A stretch of DNA of 32,078 nt from an uncultured Flavobacteriaceae bacterium (GTDB lineage: Bacteria > Bacteroidota > Bacteroidia > Flavobacteriales > Flavobacteriaceae): the NCBI GenBank assembly GCA_905381055.1, contig CAJPUR010000019.1:1-32078 (forward strand), read 5' to 3'. The position numbers and the translations under genes were made by a program. Shown in pieces: positions 25,605 to 32,078 of this stretch (within the stretch, counting starts at the first letter, position 1; every line of letters begins with the position of its first letter). The notes below the pieces were generated by a model. The model was given only the letters and a program-made list of their open reading frames with translations. It was not told the DNA's origin and ran no database searches.

Positions 25605-26318
25605 ATGAAACAACTTATTTTATTTATAACAACTTTTATAATTTCAATTAATTTATATTCACAAAGAGCATACTTCGATTATGTTTATGTTAATAACATT
25701 GATGTGGAAGAACATATTAATGCAGAAAAGACTTTTTGGTCTAAACTACATAAAGAAGCAATTGATAGAAAAGAGAAAAACTCCTGGGATATGTGGCAAT
25801 TCAGAAATAATGGTCCTGGTGATCCAACAACTCTTTTTTTATACGTTCATTTTAATAAACCAGGATTTGACACTTATTCTAAATCGAAAATATTTAGTCA
25901 AGATGAAATCAGTATTGAAACTGAAAAATATTTAAAAAGGGTAGTTAGAACTGGTAATTTGACTGTTAGCTTTAAAGATAGTTATGGCACTACTCCTGCA
26001 AAGTTTTTAGTAGCTAATTATATGAAGGTTGATGGATTTGATATGTATGATTATGAAATGATGGAAAAACAGCTAGGTCCAAATTATTCTGAAAACGGTA
26101 GAGTAGGATGGAGTTTCGCTAAAGTTTTAACTCGTTTAGGAGAAAAAAATAGATATAATTATATTACTCATGATTTTTATAATTCTTTTGAAGAAATATT
26201 AAACGCTAGAGAAATCACACCAAAGCTAACAAAAGATCAGATTGATGGATGGAAACAAATGTTGAATCTAAGAACTCAGGTTAATACTCAAATTGGAGAG
26301 TTGATAATTAGTGAATAA
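25605..26318 (+). CDS. Secreted twin alpha-beta-barrel protein, paralogue 3
   Basis: 237 residues from the ATG at 25605, which gives a clean signal peptide (MKQLILFITTFIISINLYSQ). An upstream in-frame start at 25563 would spoil it. It is a diverged relative of the 3082/3886 pair. The first half has EEHINAEKTFWSKLHKEAID followed by NSWDMWQF, and the second half has DMYDYEMMEKQLGPNYSENG followed by GWSFAKV. The conserved ESEVWKPIVME stretch of the pair is absent. Function unknown. It lies between the prolyl oligopeptidase and a conserved lipoprotein gene, both on the same strand, and 54 bases separate it from the latter. Confidence 0.7.
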   Translation: MKQLILFITTFIISINLYSQRAYFDYVYVNNIDVEEHINAEKTFWSKLHKEAIDRKEKNSWDMWQFRNNGPGDPTTLFLYVHFNKPGFDTYSKSKIFSQDEISIETEKYLKRVVRTGNLTVSFKDSYGTTPAKFLVANYMKVDGFDMYDYEMMEKQLGPNYSENGRVGWSFAKVLTRLGEKNRYNYITHDFYNSFEEILNAREITPKLTKDQIDGWKQMLNLRTQVNTQIGELIISE

Positions 26319-26372
26319 TTATTTTTTAAATTTTTATTATTTTGGTCTTTATAAATTATAAATTATTTTAAA

Positions 26373-27050
26373 ATGAAAAAATTATTAGTATTAATATTTC
26401 TCATAAACTTGTTTGCTTGTAATAATACTACAAAAGAAACCCCAGCTCAAGTTGAGATAAATAACAATGGTGAGCCAGATGGACCTCACACTTCAATTGA
26501 ATGGAGAATATGGGCTTATAGTACTGCAGCACCTTCATTTATTGCTTCTGATTGTAAAGTAGTTGAAGCGGACGGAACTGTTTTACGAGAAGGAACAAAT
26601 GGTTGGACGGCAATGCCAGGTAATCCAAGAGGAATGTCTGATCCTGAAAATGGATGGAAAGATCCACATGAGGCAATGCCAATGGTATCCGATGCACAAG
26701 GAATGAAATGGGCAATGGCATATATGGCTGGTACAAAGCCTGAACTAGATCATGACGGATGGATGTATATGCTCCATGGAGATATGGGTGAAGATAATTC
26801 TGTAGGTATGAGAATAAGCGTTAATAGTGAAGGTGAAATTGACATAAAAACAAAAGAGACAGCTGCTGAAGGTCAATGGATAGAGTCAGGACCACATATT
26901 ATGTTAATGCCAAAGGATCCTACATCATTAAAGGGTCTAACTACTGACTTCAATTCTGGGGGTCCATATATAATGTTTGAAGGAACGGGTTATGACCATG
27001 TTATGATTCCTCTTGAGGGATACTATAACCATCAACCCCAAAAAAAATAA
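26373..27050 (+). CDS. Conserved lipoprotein of unknown function
   Basis: A 225-residue protein with a lipoprotein signal (INLFACNN). The mature protein is rich in Gly, Pro, Met and Trp. It has EWRIWAYSTAAPSFIASDCK, then VLREGTNGWTAMPGNPRG, a W-M-rich centre (GMKWAMAYMAGTKPELDHDG) and a C-terminal GGPYIMFEGTGYDHVMIP. I recall uncharacterised environmental proteins with the same 'YSTAAPsfia' and 'vlReGtNGWtc.p' blocks, but no function. The many Met and His residues could bind metal, which is inference. A strong terminator follows. Confidence 0.7.
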   Translation: MKKLLVLIFLINLFACNNTTKETPAQVEINNNGEPDGPHTSIEWRIWAYSTAAPSFIASDCKVVEADGTVLREGTNGWTAMPGNPRGMSDPENGWKDPHEAMPMVSDAQGMKWAMAYMAGTKPELDHDGWMYMLHGDMGEDNSVGMRISVNSEGEIDIKTKETAAEGQWIESGPHIMLMPKDPTSLKGLTTDFNSGGPYIMFEGTGYDHVMIPLEGYYNHQPQKK

Positions 27051-27080
27051 AAAAATTAAAGTTTACAACAAATATATTTT

Positions 27081-27104
27081 TACCCTCCTAGTGGAGGGTT
27101 TTTT
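27081..27104 (+). terminator. Rho-independent terminator
   Basis: Stem CCCTCC / GGAGGG with a TAGT loop and a following T-run (27099-27104). It closes the plus-strand unit 25605-27050, before the convergent minus-strand gene. Confidence 0.85.
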
Positions 27105-27144
27105 ATTAAAGTTCAGCAAATCGTATTTTTAAAATTTGATTAAA

Positions 27145-27633
27145 TTATTTTTGGCTTTCTGCAAATATTGTAGCTTCTTCAAAAATTGCAGCAGGGTCAA
27201 CATAACATGTAGTGCTAATGATTTTATCATCTTCCCAGACCCATCTACAATGGCACGGATAATTATACTCCTTACCTGTAATAATTGATGTTGCAGACCA
27301 ATTAAAATCATGATATGTTTGAATAGAACCGTCATTGTAATATCCTGTATAAACTTTTCTATCGTTATGTTTAATGTCTTTGAAAATTAATGAATGAGAA
27401 TTATAACCATCAATAATTCCATCAACGTCAAACTCAAGATTATTGAAAAGATGTTTACTTTCAGGTGTAAAATATTCTCTTGCCATATCAAAATTACCAG
27501 CAAGATATGAATCTGCAAGTTTTACAACAACTTCAGATTTGGAATCATTGTTTTTAAAAACTCCTAGGTTATTTTGAGGTTGTTGACAAGAAATAAAAGC
27601 AATTGAGATTATTGATAATAAAAGTTTTTTCAT
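27145..27633 (-). CDS. NTF2/SnoaL-like lipoprotein 3
   Basis: A 162-residue protein with a lipoprotein signal (IAFISCQQ). The fold pattern is NTF2-like: VVVKLADSYLAGNFDMAREY, then FTPESKHLFNNLEF (a helix running into a strand), and late strands including QTYHDFNWSATSIITGKEY and CHCRWVWEDDKIISTTCYVD. Three Cys lie in the last third (CHC, C), which might form a disulfide or metal site. Function unknown. It stands at the end of a minus-strand run with the serine hydrolase, 78 bases away. Confidence 0.7.
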   Translation of the reverse strand: MKKLLLSIISIAFISCQQPQNNLGVFKNNDSKSEVVVKLADSYLAGNFDMAREYFTPESKHLFNNLEFDVDGIIDGYNSHSLIFKDIKHNDRKVYTGYYNDGSIQTYHDFNWSATSIITGKEYNYPCHCRWVWEDDKIISTTCYVDPAAIFEEATIFAESQK

Positions 27634-27711
27634 TTTTTTTTAAGTTTAATTGTTAATAGAAAATTAAATTTAATAAATCTAATAAAAAAGGCGGGATCTC
27701 AACTCATTAAA

Positions 27712-28869
27712 TTAAAAATTCTCATAAACAGCTTTCCTGAAATCTCCCTGAATTCCGAATGAAAACTCTCTTCCTCTTGTCATAAAAAGTCCGAATAGAT
27801 TCTTTTCGTTATCAATCCAGAAATGAGTGTTGTGATATCCTGACCAGCCATAAATTCCCTTACTCGAATTAGTTCCATCTTTGTTAGGATCGTTTAATAC
27901 AAAAACAGAAAAGCCTGAATGAAATCCATCATTAATATTTAATAATGGATCTGGTTCTAATACAGAATGTTTTTCCAACATCAAATCAATACTCGATCTA
28001 TCTAAAATTTTATTACCATTTAGCTTTCCATTATTTAGTAGCATCTGACAAAATTTAGAATAATCTCTCATCGTTGACACTAGACCCTCACCACCAAAAT
28101 AAGCTCTATTGTTTTTGTCGTATGTCATTTCATCTAGAAAATTTGTAAAACCTTTTAATGAACCACTGTTTATGTATAAGGGCTGAAATCTTTCTCTTTC
28201 CTCAGATGTAAGATAAAATTTTGTTTCGTTCATTTCAAGTGGATCAAATATTGTTACTTTCAAGTACTCATAAAACGATTTTCCAGAAACAACTTCAACG
28301 ACTTTACCTAAAATAGCCTGATTAATCCCGTATAGATAATTTGATCCTGGCTCAAATTCAACTGGGTGCTTTGATACGTCAGTGATAAAATCATCTAAGT
28401 TATCATACTTAATAGTACTTGTAAAATTATGAGGATTACCATAGTAGGAATAACCTGATCTGTGTGTCATAAGATGAAGAATTTTTAAATCATTATTACA
28501 ACTATAAACATCACCGTTTTCATTTTTACACTGAAGTTCAGAAAATTCTGGTATATATTTTGATACTTTATCATCAAAGTCTATGAGTCCTTTCTCAAAT
28601 AATGTCATCATCGCCACAATTGTAATCGGCTTGCTCATAGACCAAACAGGAAATATTGTTTCTTCATTAATCGCTTTGTCTCCATCCTTGTTTGAATTAA
28701 CAATTTCATTGTATACAACTTCTCCATTTTTAAAAATCATAGCAACATTAGAACCTGTTGTTTCAGAATTTATAAGTTCGTTTTGAAATTTTAAAATAGA
28801 GTTATCAAATTTATTTTCAGAACAACAAAAGAAAATAATTGTAATTAATAATAATGATATTTTTTTCAT
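27712..28869 (-). CDS. Beta-lactamase-family serine hydrolase lipoprotein
   Basis: 385 residues from the ATG at 28869 (MKKISLLLITIIFFCCSE); an upstream ATG at 28890 would add seven residues. It carries a lipoprotein signal. The serine-hydrolase (class C-like/EstB) motifs are Ser77-x-x-Lys80 (SMSK) and Tyr180 in the PGSNYLYGINQAILG block. The third motif is likely in the YGWSGYHNTHFWIDN region, a His/Gly variant of KTG. Family members act as esterases, D-aminopeptidases or penicillin-binding-type enzymes. The substrate is not evident. There is no sign that it gives beta-lactam resistance. Confidence 0.85.
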   Translation of the reverse strand: MKKISLLLITIIFFCCSENKFDNSILKFQNELINSETTGSNVAMIFKNGEVVYNEIVNSNKDGDKAINEETIFPVWSMSKPITIVAMMTLFEKGLIDFDDKVSKYIPEFSELQCKNENGDVYSCNNDLKILHLMTHRSGYSYYGNPHNFTSTIKYDNLDDFITDVSKHPVEFEPGSNYLYGINQAILGKVVEVVSGKSFYEYLKVTIFDPLEMNETKFYLTSEERERFQPLYINSGSLKGFTNFLDEMTYDKNNRAYFGGEGLVSTMRDYSKFCQMLLNNGKLNGNKILDRSSIDLMLEKHSVLEPDPLLNINDGFHSGFSVFVLNDPNKDGTNSSKGIYGWSGYHNTHFWIDNEKNLFGLFMTRGREFSFGIQGDFRKAVYENF

Positions 28870-29138
28870 CTTTAAAGAATTATAACGCATACTAAACTAT
28901 TTTTTTTTTGAATCAAAATATTTAAGTTTCTTTGATTAAATTTTAATTATTTTAAATAAATATTTAATTTTTTATTAATAAACAAGGACAATTAAAAGTA
29001 ACCAACTCATGAATTCATTTTTCTTTTTAGTTTACAGCTATAACTTTAAGCAATAAATTACTACATAATTTGAAAATATGAACTTGGTCTTCTTATTCTC
29101 CTTTTTACTTAATGAAGATTTTATGCCTTCGTTTTAAT

Positions 29139-29654
29139 TTATTCTGTTTCCAATGATATTAACTTGTAATCGTATAATTGTGTTGCAACTAAAATATCAC
29201 TATTATATTCTCTTACAGAATGTATTAAACCATCCTTCATTTTAAAAATCCATACGTATTTATTATCATATTCTCCATTTTTACCCTCTGCATCTCCTTC
29301 TTGAATAATAGCAACACCATTATCATCAGAAATAGCATCAACTGTCTTTAAAATTATACCATTAGGAAGTATTTTTGGAATTATATCTTTAAAATACTCA
29401 TTAAATAAGTTATCCCTATTCCAAATTTTCCCACCTTGCTCTATAATTCCCATCCAAGCGAATGTAAAATCTTTATGTAGCAGATTTTTTGCTACTTCTG
29501 GGTTAGTAATAATATTATCAAGAAAAGATTGAGCCATTTCAAGATTGTCATTTTTTATTGAAGTTTCTTTTACAGATGTACAATAAAGAAATAAAGTAGA
29601 GAGGAGTAACATTAATGGCTTTTTAATGCTAATTGGTGAATTAAATTTATTCAT
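29139..29654 (-). CDS. NTF2/SnoaL-like lipoprotein 4
   Basis: A 171-residue protein with a lipoprotein-type signal (LLLSTLFLYCTS), here with Tyr just before the Cys, a loose lipobox. The body fits SnoaL-like proteins: LEMAQSFLDNIITNPEVAKN, then LLHKDFTFAWMG, then late strands YDNKYVWIFKMKDGLIHSVR. The last strand pair with 'dG.i..vrey.d' is a family hallmark. Function unknown. It is separated from the serine hydrolase start by about 270 bases in which I see no gene, promoter or repeat that I can support. Confidence 0.7.
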   Translation of the reverse strand: MNKFNSPISIKKPLMLLLSTLFLYCTSVKETSIKNDNLEMAQSFLDNIITNPEVAKNLLHKDFTFAWMGIIEQGGKIWNRDNLFNEYFKDIIPKILPNGIILKTVDAISDDNGVAIIQEGDAEGKNGEYDNKYVWIFKMKDGLIHSVREYNSDILVATQLYDYKLISLETE

Positions 29655-29837
29655 AATTTATGGTGTATTTGTAAATTTATTCACTAAATATATACTAAAA
29701 TGATTAAAGAAAAAAGAATATTAAATACATTGAAATAACATGTTAAGTTTGGTAGGAACGATTACTATTCAGTAGGGAATTTTAAATAATAAATAAAAAT
29801 ATCTCTATATTGTATACTAACATTTAAATAATATGAA

Positions 29838-30159
29838 ATGAAAAAAAGGATATTGGACGGGACACGTCTTTGAAATAAAAAATGAAGAAAGATGGAACAA
29901 TTACTTAACAAAATACTTTAAAATAGAAGAAAAACATAAAAATGAACAAACAGGAAATTATTTACCTGTATTTGTAGGTCAGCCAAAAGGTAAAATTCAG
30001 GGTTCAGATTTAATGTTTGCCGCTGTAGCAGAATTTAAAAGTTTACAAGATGCTATAGATTGCTAGAATAGTAAAGAATATCAAGAAGCCTTACTTGAAC
30101 TTGGAGATAATCCAGAGGACACTGTAATAAGAAATCTTTCCATTTTAGAGGGTAGTTAA
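29838..30159 (+). pseudogene. DUF1330-family pseudogene (frameshift plus nonsense)
   Basis: Read in the frame starting at 29848, the sequence gives GYWTGHVFEI, then FVGQPKGKIQGSDLMFAAVA, then EFKSLQDAIDC, a TAG, NSKEYQEALLELGDN and VIRNLSILEG. This is the DUF1330 order (GYW.ghv..., VVIEFpS...A...cynSpEYQ..., r....IVEG). Two lesions are visible. The ATG at 29838 is followed by seven A (29841-29847); six would give MKKGYW in frame. TAG at 30064-30066 sits where homologues have Tyr or Phe. The intact gene would be 106 residues, normal for the family. The sequence after each lesion is still well conserved, so inactivation looks recent. Confidence 0.8.
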
Positions 30160-30196
30160 ATATAATACTTATAGAAAGTCTAAAAGCAAAATCAAA

Positions 30197-30748
30197 TTAA
30201 AATGTAGCCTTAATATATTTTATTTCTAATTTGAACTCTCCTTCTTGTTTGTCAGAAATTTGTATTCCAAGAGAATTTATTTTTTTAGTTTCAATAGCTG
30301 GGTAACTACTATAAGAATATCCCCTCCATGAAGGAGTAAACTCCTTTATTGGAATATTCACTACTACCCACTTACCTTTTACTGATTTGAAATTAGATGA
30401 GTAAGCAGCTCGGATATTACTTTGCCTTAGACGAAATTTATATATATTACCATCTCCTCGGAATTTGATCTTAAAAGATTTGATCCCATCCAAGGATTCT
30501 CTTGCTATCACCATTCTTGATGACGCAAACCCTCCATTATTTTTCAATGAAACATTACCACTAAAAATCAAATTATTTTCATCGTTAAGTAATAAGTATG
30601 ATTTTGAAATCCCTCCCATTACATCATCATTAACAATATTCCAGTTTTTTAGTCCTATATTATTTTCTGGATTAACAATATCAATAGTTTGGCTATTCAT
30701 CGAAATGAAAATAAAAAAAAATATTTTTAAAAATAAATGTTTAATCAT
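30197..30748 (-). CDS. CIA30-family secreted protein
   Basis: A 183-residue protein with a signal peptide (cleavage near SMNSQ). It matches the CIA30 (NADH:ubiquinone oxidoreductase intermediate-associated protein 30) fold. WNIVNDDVMGGISKS is the family hallmark 'W..vnDdVMGG.S.s', followed by GNVSLKNNGGFASSRM, then WRGYSYSSYPAIETKKINSL near the end. The mitochondrial protein assists complex I assembly. Bacterial members are jelly-roll, carbohydrate-binding-like domains of unclear role. Being exported, this copy is unlikely to act in complex I assembly in the cytoplasm. Confidence 0.85.
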   Translation of the reverse strand: MIKHLFLKIFFFIFISMNSQTIDIVNPENNIGLKNWNIVNDDVMGGISKSYLLLNDENNLIFSGNVSLKNNGGFASSRMVIARESLDGIKSFKIKFRGDGNIYKFRLRQSNIRAAYSSNFKSVKGKWVVVNIPIKEFTPSWRGYSYSSYPAIETKKINSLGIQISDKQEGEFKLEIKYIKATF

Positions 30749-30893
30749 AATTGCAGTTAATTAAATTATTTAAAATAATACAATATTTTTTTTATTTAAT
30801 GCTTGACTAGATTTAACTATTTGGCTAGGACTATTCCAACTTAATTTTCTAATTTAAAATAAAATGCTATTTTTATTAATAAAATAATCAACT

Positions 30894-32027
30894 ATGCAAT
30901 TTAAAATTATTTATTTTCTATTACTATCATCAATTCTTATTTCATGTGATTTAAATCAAAAAAAACAAAAACAAGAATTACCTGGTAGATTAGGAAATGA
31001 AGATTTAACATTAAACGATGATAAAAGAATAGATCAAAACCTTCTTAAGGCAATGATTAGTATTGGTTTAGATGGGGTTCAGCCAGCACCTAATGTTAAA
31101 GTTTCTGATTCATATGAAACTAAATTAAATTATCTTAATAGTATTGAACCTGTCTATCAACAATTATTTAACAGTATTTTCTCTTCATATAAACTACCTG
31201 AAAATGTTGAAACAAAAACTAAAAAAATAATAGGTGATGATGGTAATGAAATTACAATATACATAAACAAGCCCAAGGATGTTAATAATAATATTCCAGC
31301 TATCCTTCATCTTCACGGAGGGGGAATGGCTATATTAACAGCAAATGATTCAAATTATATATATTGGAGACATAAATTAGCATCTAAAGGATTGGTTGTT
31401 ATTGGTGTTGAGTTCAGGAACATAGGCGGAGCTATGGGTAACCATCCCTTCCCATCCGGTCTAAATGATTGCTTGTCTGCACTTAAATGGGTGTATAATA
31501 ATAAAAAGGAATTAGGGATTTCAAAAATTATCATTTCAGGAGAATCTGGAGGAGGAAATCTTTCTATAGCTACTGCCTTGAGAGCAAAAAAAGAGGGAAT
31601 AATAAATTATGTTGATGGAGTTTATGCTCAATGTCCATATATTTCAAATCTCTATGATAAAGGAAATAGTGATTTAAAATCCTTAGTAGAAAATGACACT
31701 TATTTTCTTAGAGGTGACTCGTCAAATATCATGGCATCATTATATGATGGCATTGATAGTAAAAACCCTTTTGCATGGCCGTATCATGCCGAAATTGATT
31801 TACTAAAAGGCCTCCCACCTCATATTATAACTGTAAATGAACTTGATCCACTAAGAGATGAAGGAATAGCTTTTTCAAAAAAATTAGAGGAAGCAGGAGT
31901 AAGCGTGATAACTAAGATAATTAAGGGTACAGTTCACGCTGCTGAAAATATTTTCCCCATGGACATACCTGAGATTCATAATAAGGCTGTTGAAGATATT
32001 AAAAACTTTTCATACAGTATCGAATAA
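30894..32027 (+). CDS. Alpha/beta hydrolase lipoprotein (HSL/esterase type)
   Basis: A 377-residue protein with a lipoprotein signal (SILISCDLN). Hormone-sensitive-lipase-type motifs are the oxyanion block HLHGGGM, the nucleophile Ser218 in GESGGGNL, the acid in ELDPLRDEG and the catalytic His in GTVHAAEN near the C-terminus. The HGGG form (instead of the common HGGGF/W) and GESGGGN instead of GDSAGGN are typical of a branch of the family. It hydrolyses short-chain esters of unknown identity, in the envelope. The residues before the hydrolase core (about 20-100) form a helical cap. It stands alone at the right edge. Confidence 0.85.
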   Translation: MQFKIIYFLLLSSILISCDLNQKKQKQELPGRLGNEDLTLNDDKRIDQNLLKAMISIGLDGVQPAPNVKVSDSYETKLNYLNSIEPVYQQLFNSIFSSYKLPENVETKTKKIIGDDGNEITIYINKPKDVNNNIPAILHLHGGGMAILTANDSNYIYWRHKLASKGLVVIGVEFRNIGGAMGNHPFPSGLNDCLSALKWVYNNKKELGISKIIISGESGGGNLSIATALRAKKEGIINYVDGVYAQCPYISNLYDKGNSDLKSLVENDTYFLRGDSSNIMASLYDGIDSKNPFAWPYHAEIDLLKGLPPHIITVNELDPLRDEGIAFSKKLEEAGVSVITKIIKGTVHAAENIFPMDIPEIHNKAVEDIKNFSYSIE

Positions 32028-32078
32028 TTTATTAGACCTTGAGCATTGTTGGGTGTAACAGAAATACTACCAGTTTGT

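Noticed and set aside
27129-27335. Minus-strand ORF overlapping the NTF2-like lipoprotein gene in another frame
   Set aside because: The NTF2-like frame has a lipoprotein signal and a coherent fold pattern; this one does not.
27712-28869. A beta-lactam resistance enzyme
   Set aside because: The protein has the general serine-hydrolase fold motifs but the EstB-like Tyr block and no clear KTG. The name of the family does not imply resistance.
28870-29138. Possible small gene in the 269-base gap, such as an 11-codon minus-strand ORF (MSWLLLIVLVY)
   Set aside because: It is too short, has no clear context and no conserved pattern. I see nothing else in this gap.
1-32078. CRISPR array, tRNA or rRNA genes, transposase or phage genes
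   Set aside because: No evenly spaced direct repeats with unique spacers, no tRNA cloverleaf pattern and no mobile-element protein were seen by eye. A tRNAscan or Infernal run would be needed to exclude small RNAs.

Overview
The window is AT-rich, densely packed DNA from a bacterium of the phylum Bacteroidota, most likely a marine member of the Flavobacteriia. The evidence is the protein families present. There is a PorP/SprF membrane protein, a leucine-rich protein with a type B (gliding-motility-type) C-terminal sorting domain for the type IX secretion system (T9SS), and a TPR-PD40-OmpA protein of PorE type. There are also many short-signal lipoproteins and starts in an A/T-rich context without clear Shine-Dalgarno sites. 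No tRNA, rRNA, CRISPR array, insertion sequence or phage gene was seen. Genes run in short operons on both strands, and intergenic gaps are mostly under 200 bases.

Layout, left to right. 1-2958 (+): an OmpA/PorE-like protein cut by the window edge, with an acidic 21-residue tandem repeat, then a Kazal-inhibitor lipoprotein and an ankyrin protein. 3082-4695 (+): two tandem paralogous secreted proteins. 4764-5735 (+): a tocopherol-cyclase-like protein behind a clear terminator. 5803-10809 (-): a five-gene run. In transcription order it encodes a 43-residue membrane peptide, a 736-residue lipoprotein with InlB-like repeats and a C-terminal copper-binding (cupredoxin) domain, an outer-membrane barrel, an M48-like protease with TPRs, and a secreted protein with an abrupt C-terminus. 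10864-11835 (+): a CE1-type esterase lipoprotein, sharing a bidirectional terminator with a convergent NTF2-like protein. 12747-17351 (-): a CAP-domain protein, a 1012-residue leucine-rich T9SS cargo and its overlapping PorP/SprF partner. 17479 (+): a cold-shock-domain protein. 17935-20582 (-): dinB, a histone-deacetylase-family enzyme and an NTF2-like protein, closely packed.

20696-27050 is mainly (+), apart from a DUF4396-like membrane protein. It holds a DUF3237-like protein, a methyltransferase, a VanZ-like protein overlapping an OB-fold protein, a prolyl oligopeptidase with a nine-G tract, a third paralogue of the 3082/3886 family, and a conserved lipoprotein. 27145-32027 holds two more NTF2-like lipoproteins, a beta-lactamase-family serine hydrolase, a DUF1330 pseudogene with two lesions, a CIA30-family protein and an alpha/beta hydrolase lipoprotein.

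Most products carry signal peptides, so the window is largely a cell-envelope and secretome region. The clearest functional unit is the T9SS type B cargo with its overlapping PorP/SprF gene. The least explained parts are the duplicated twin-barrel secreted family (three copies), the cupredoxin lipoprotein operon, and the four secreted NTF2-like proteins. I did not find strong evidence for a wholly new defence or mobile system.
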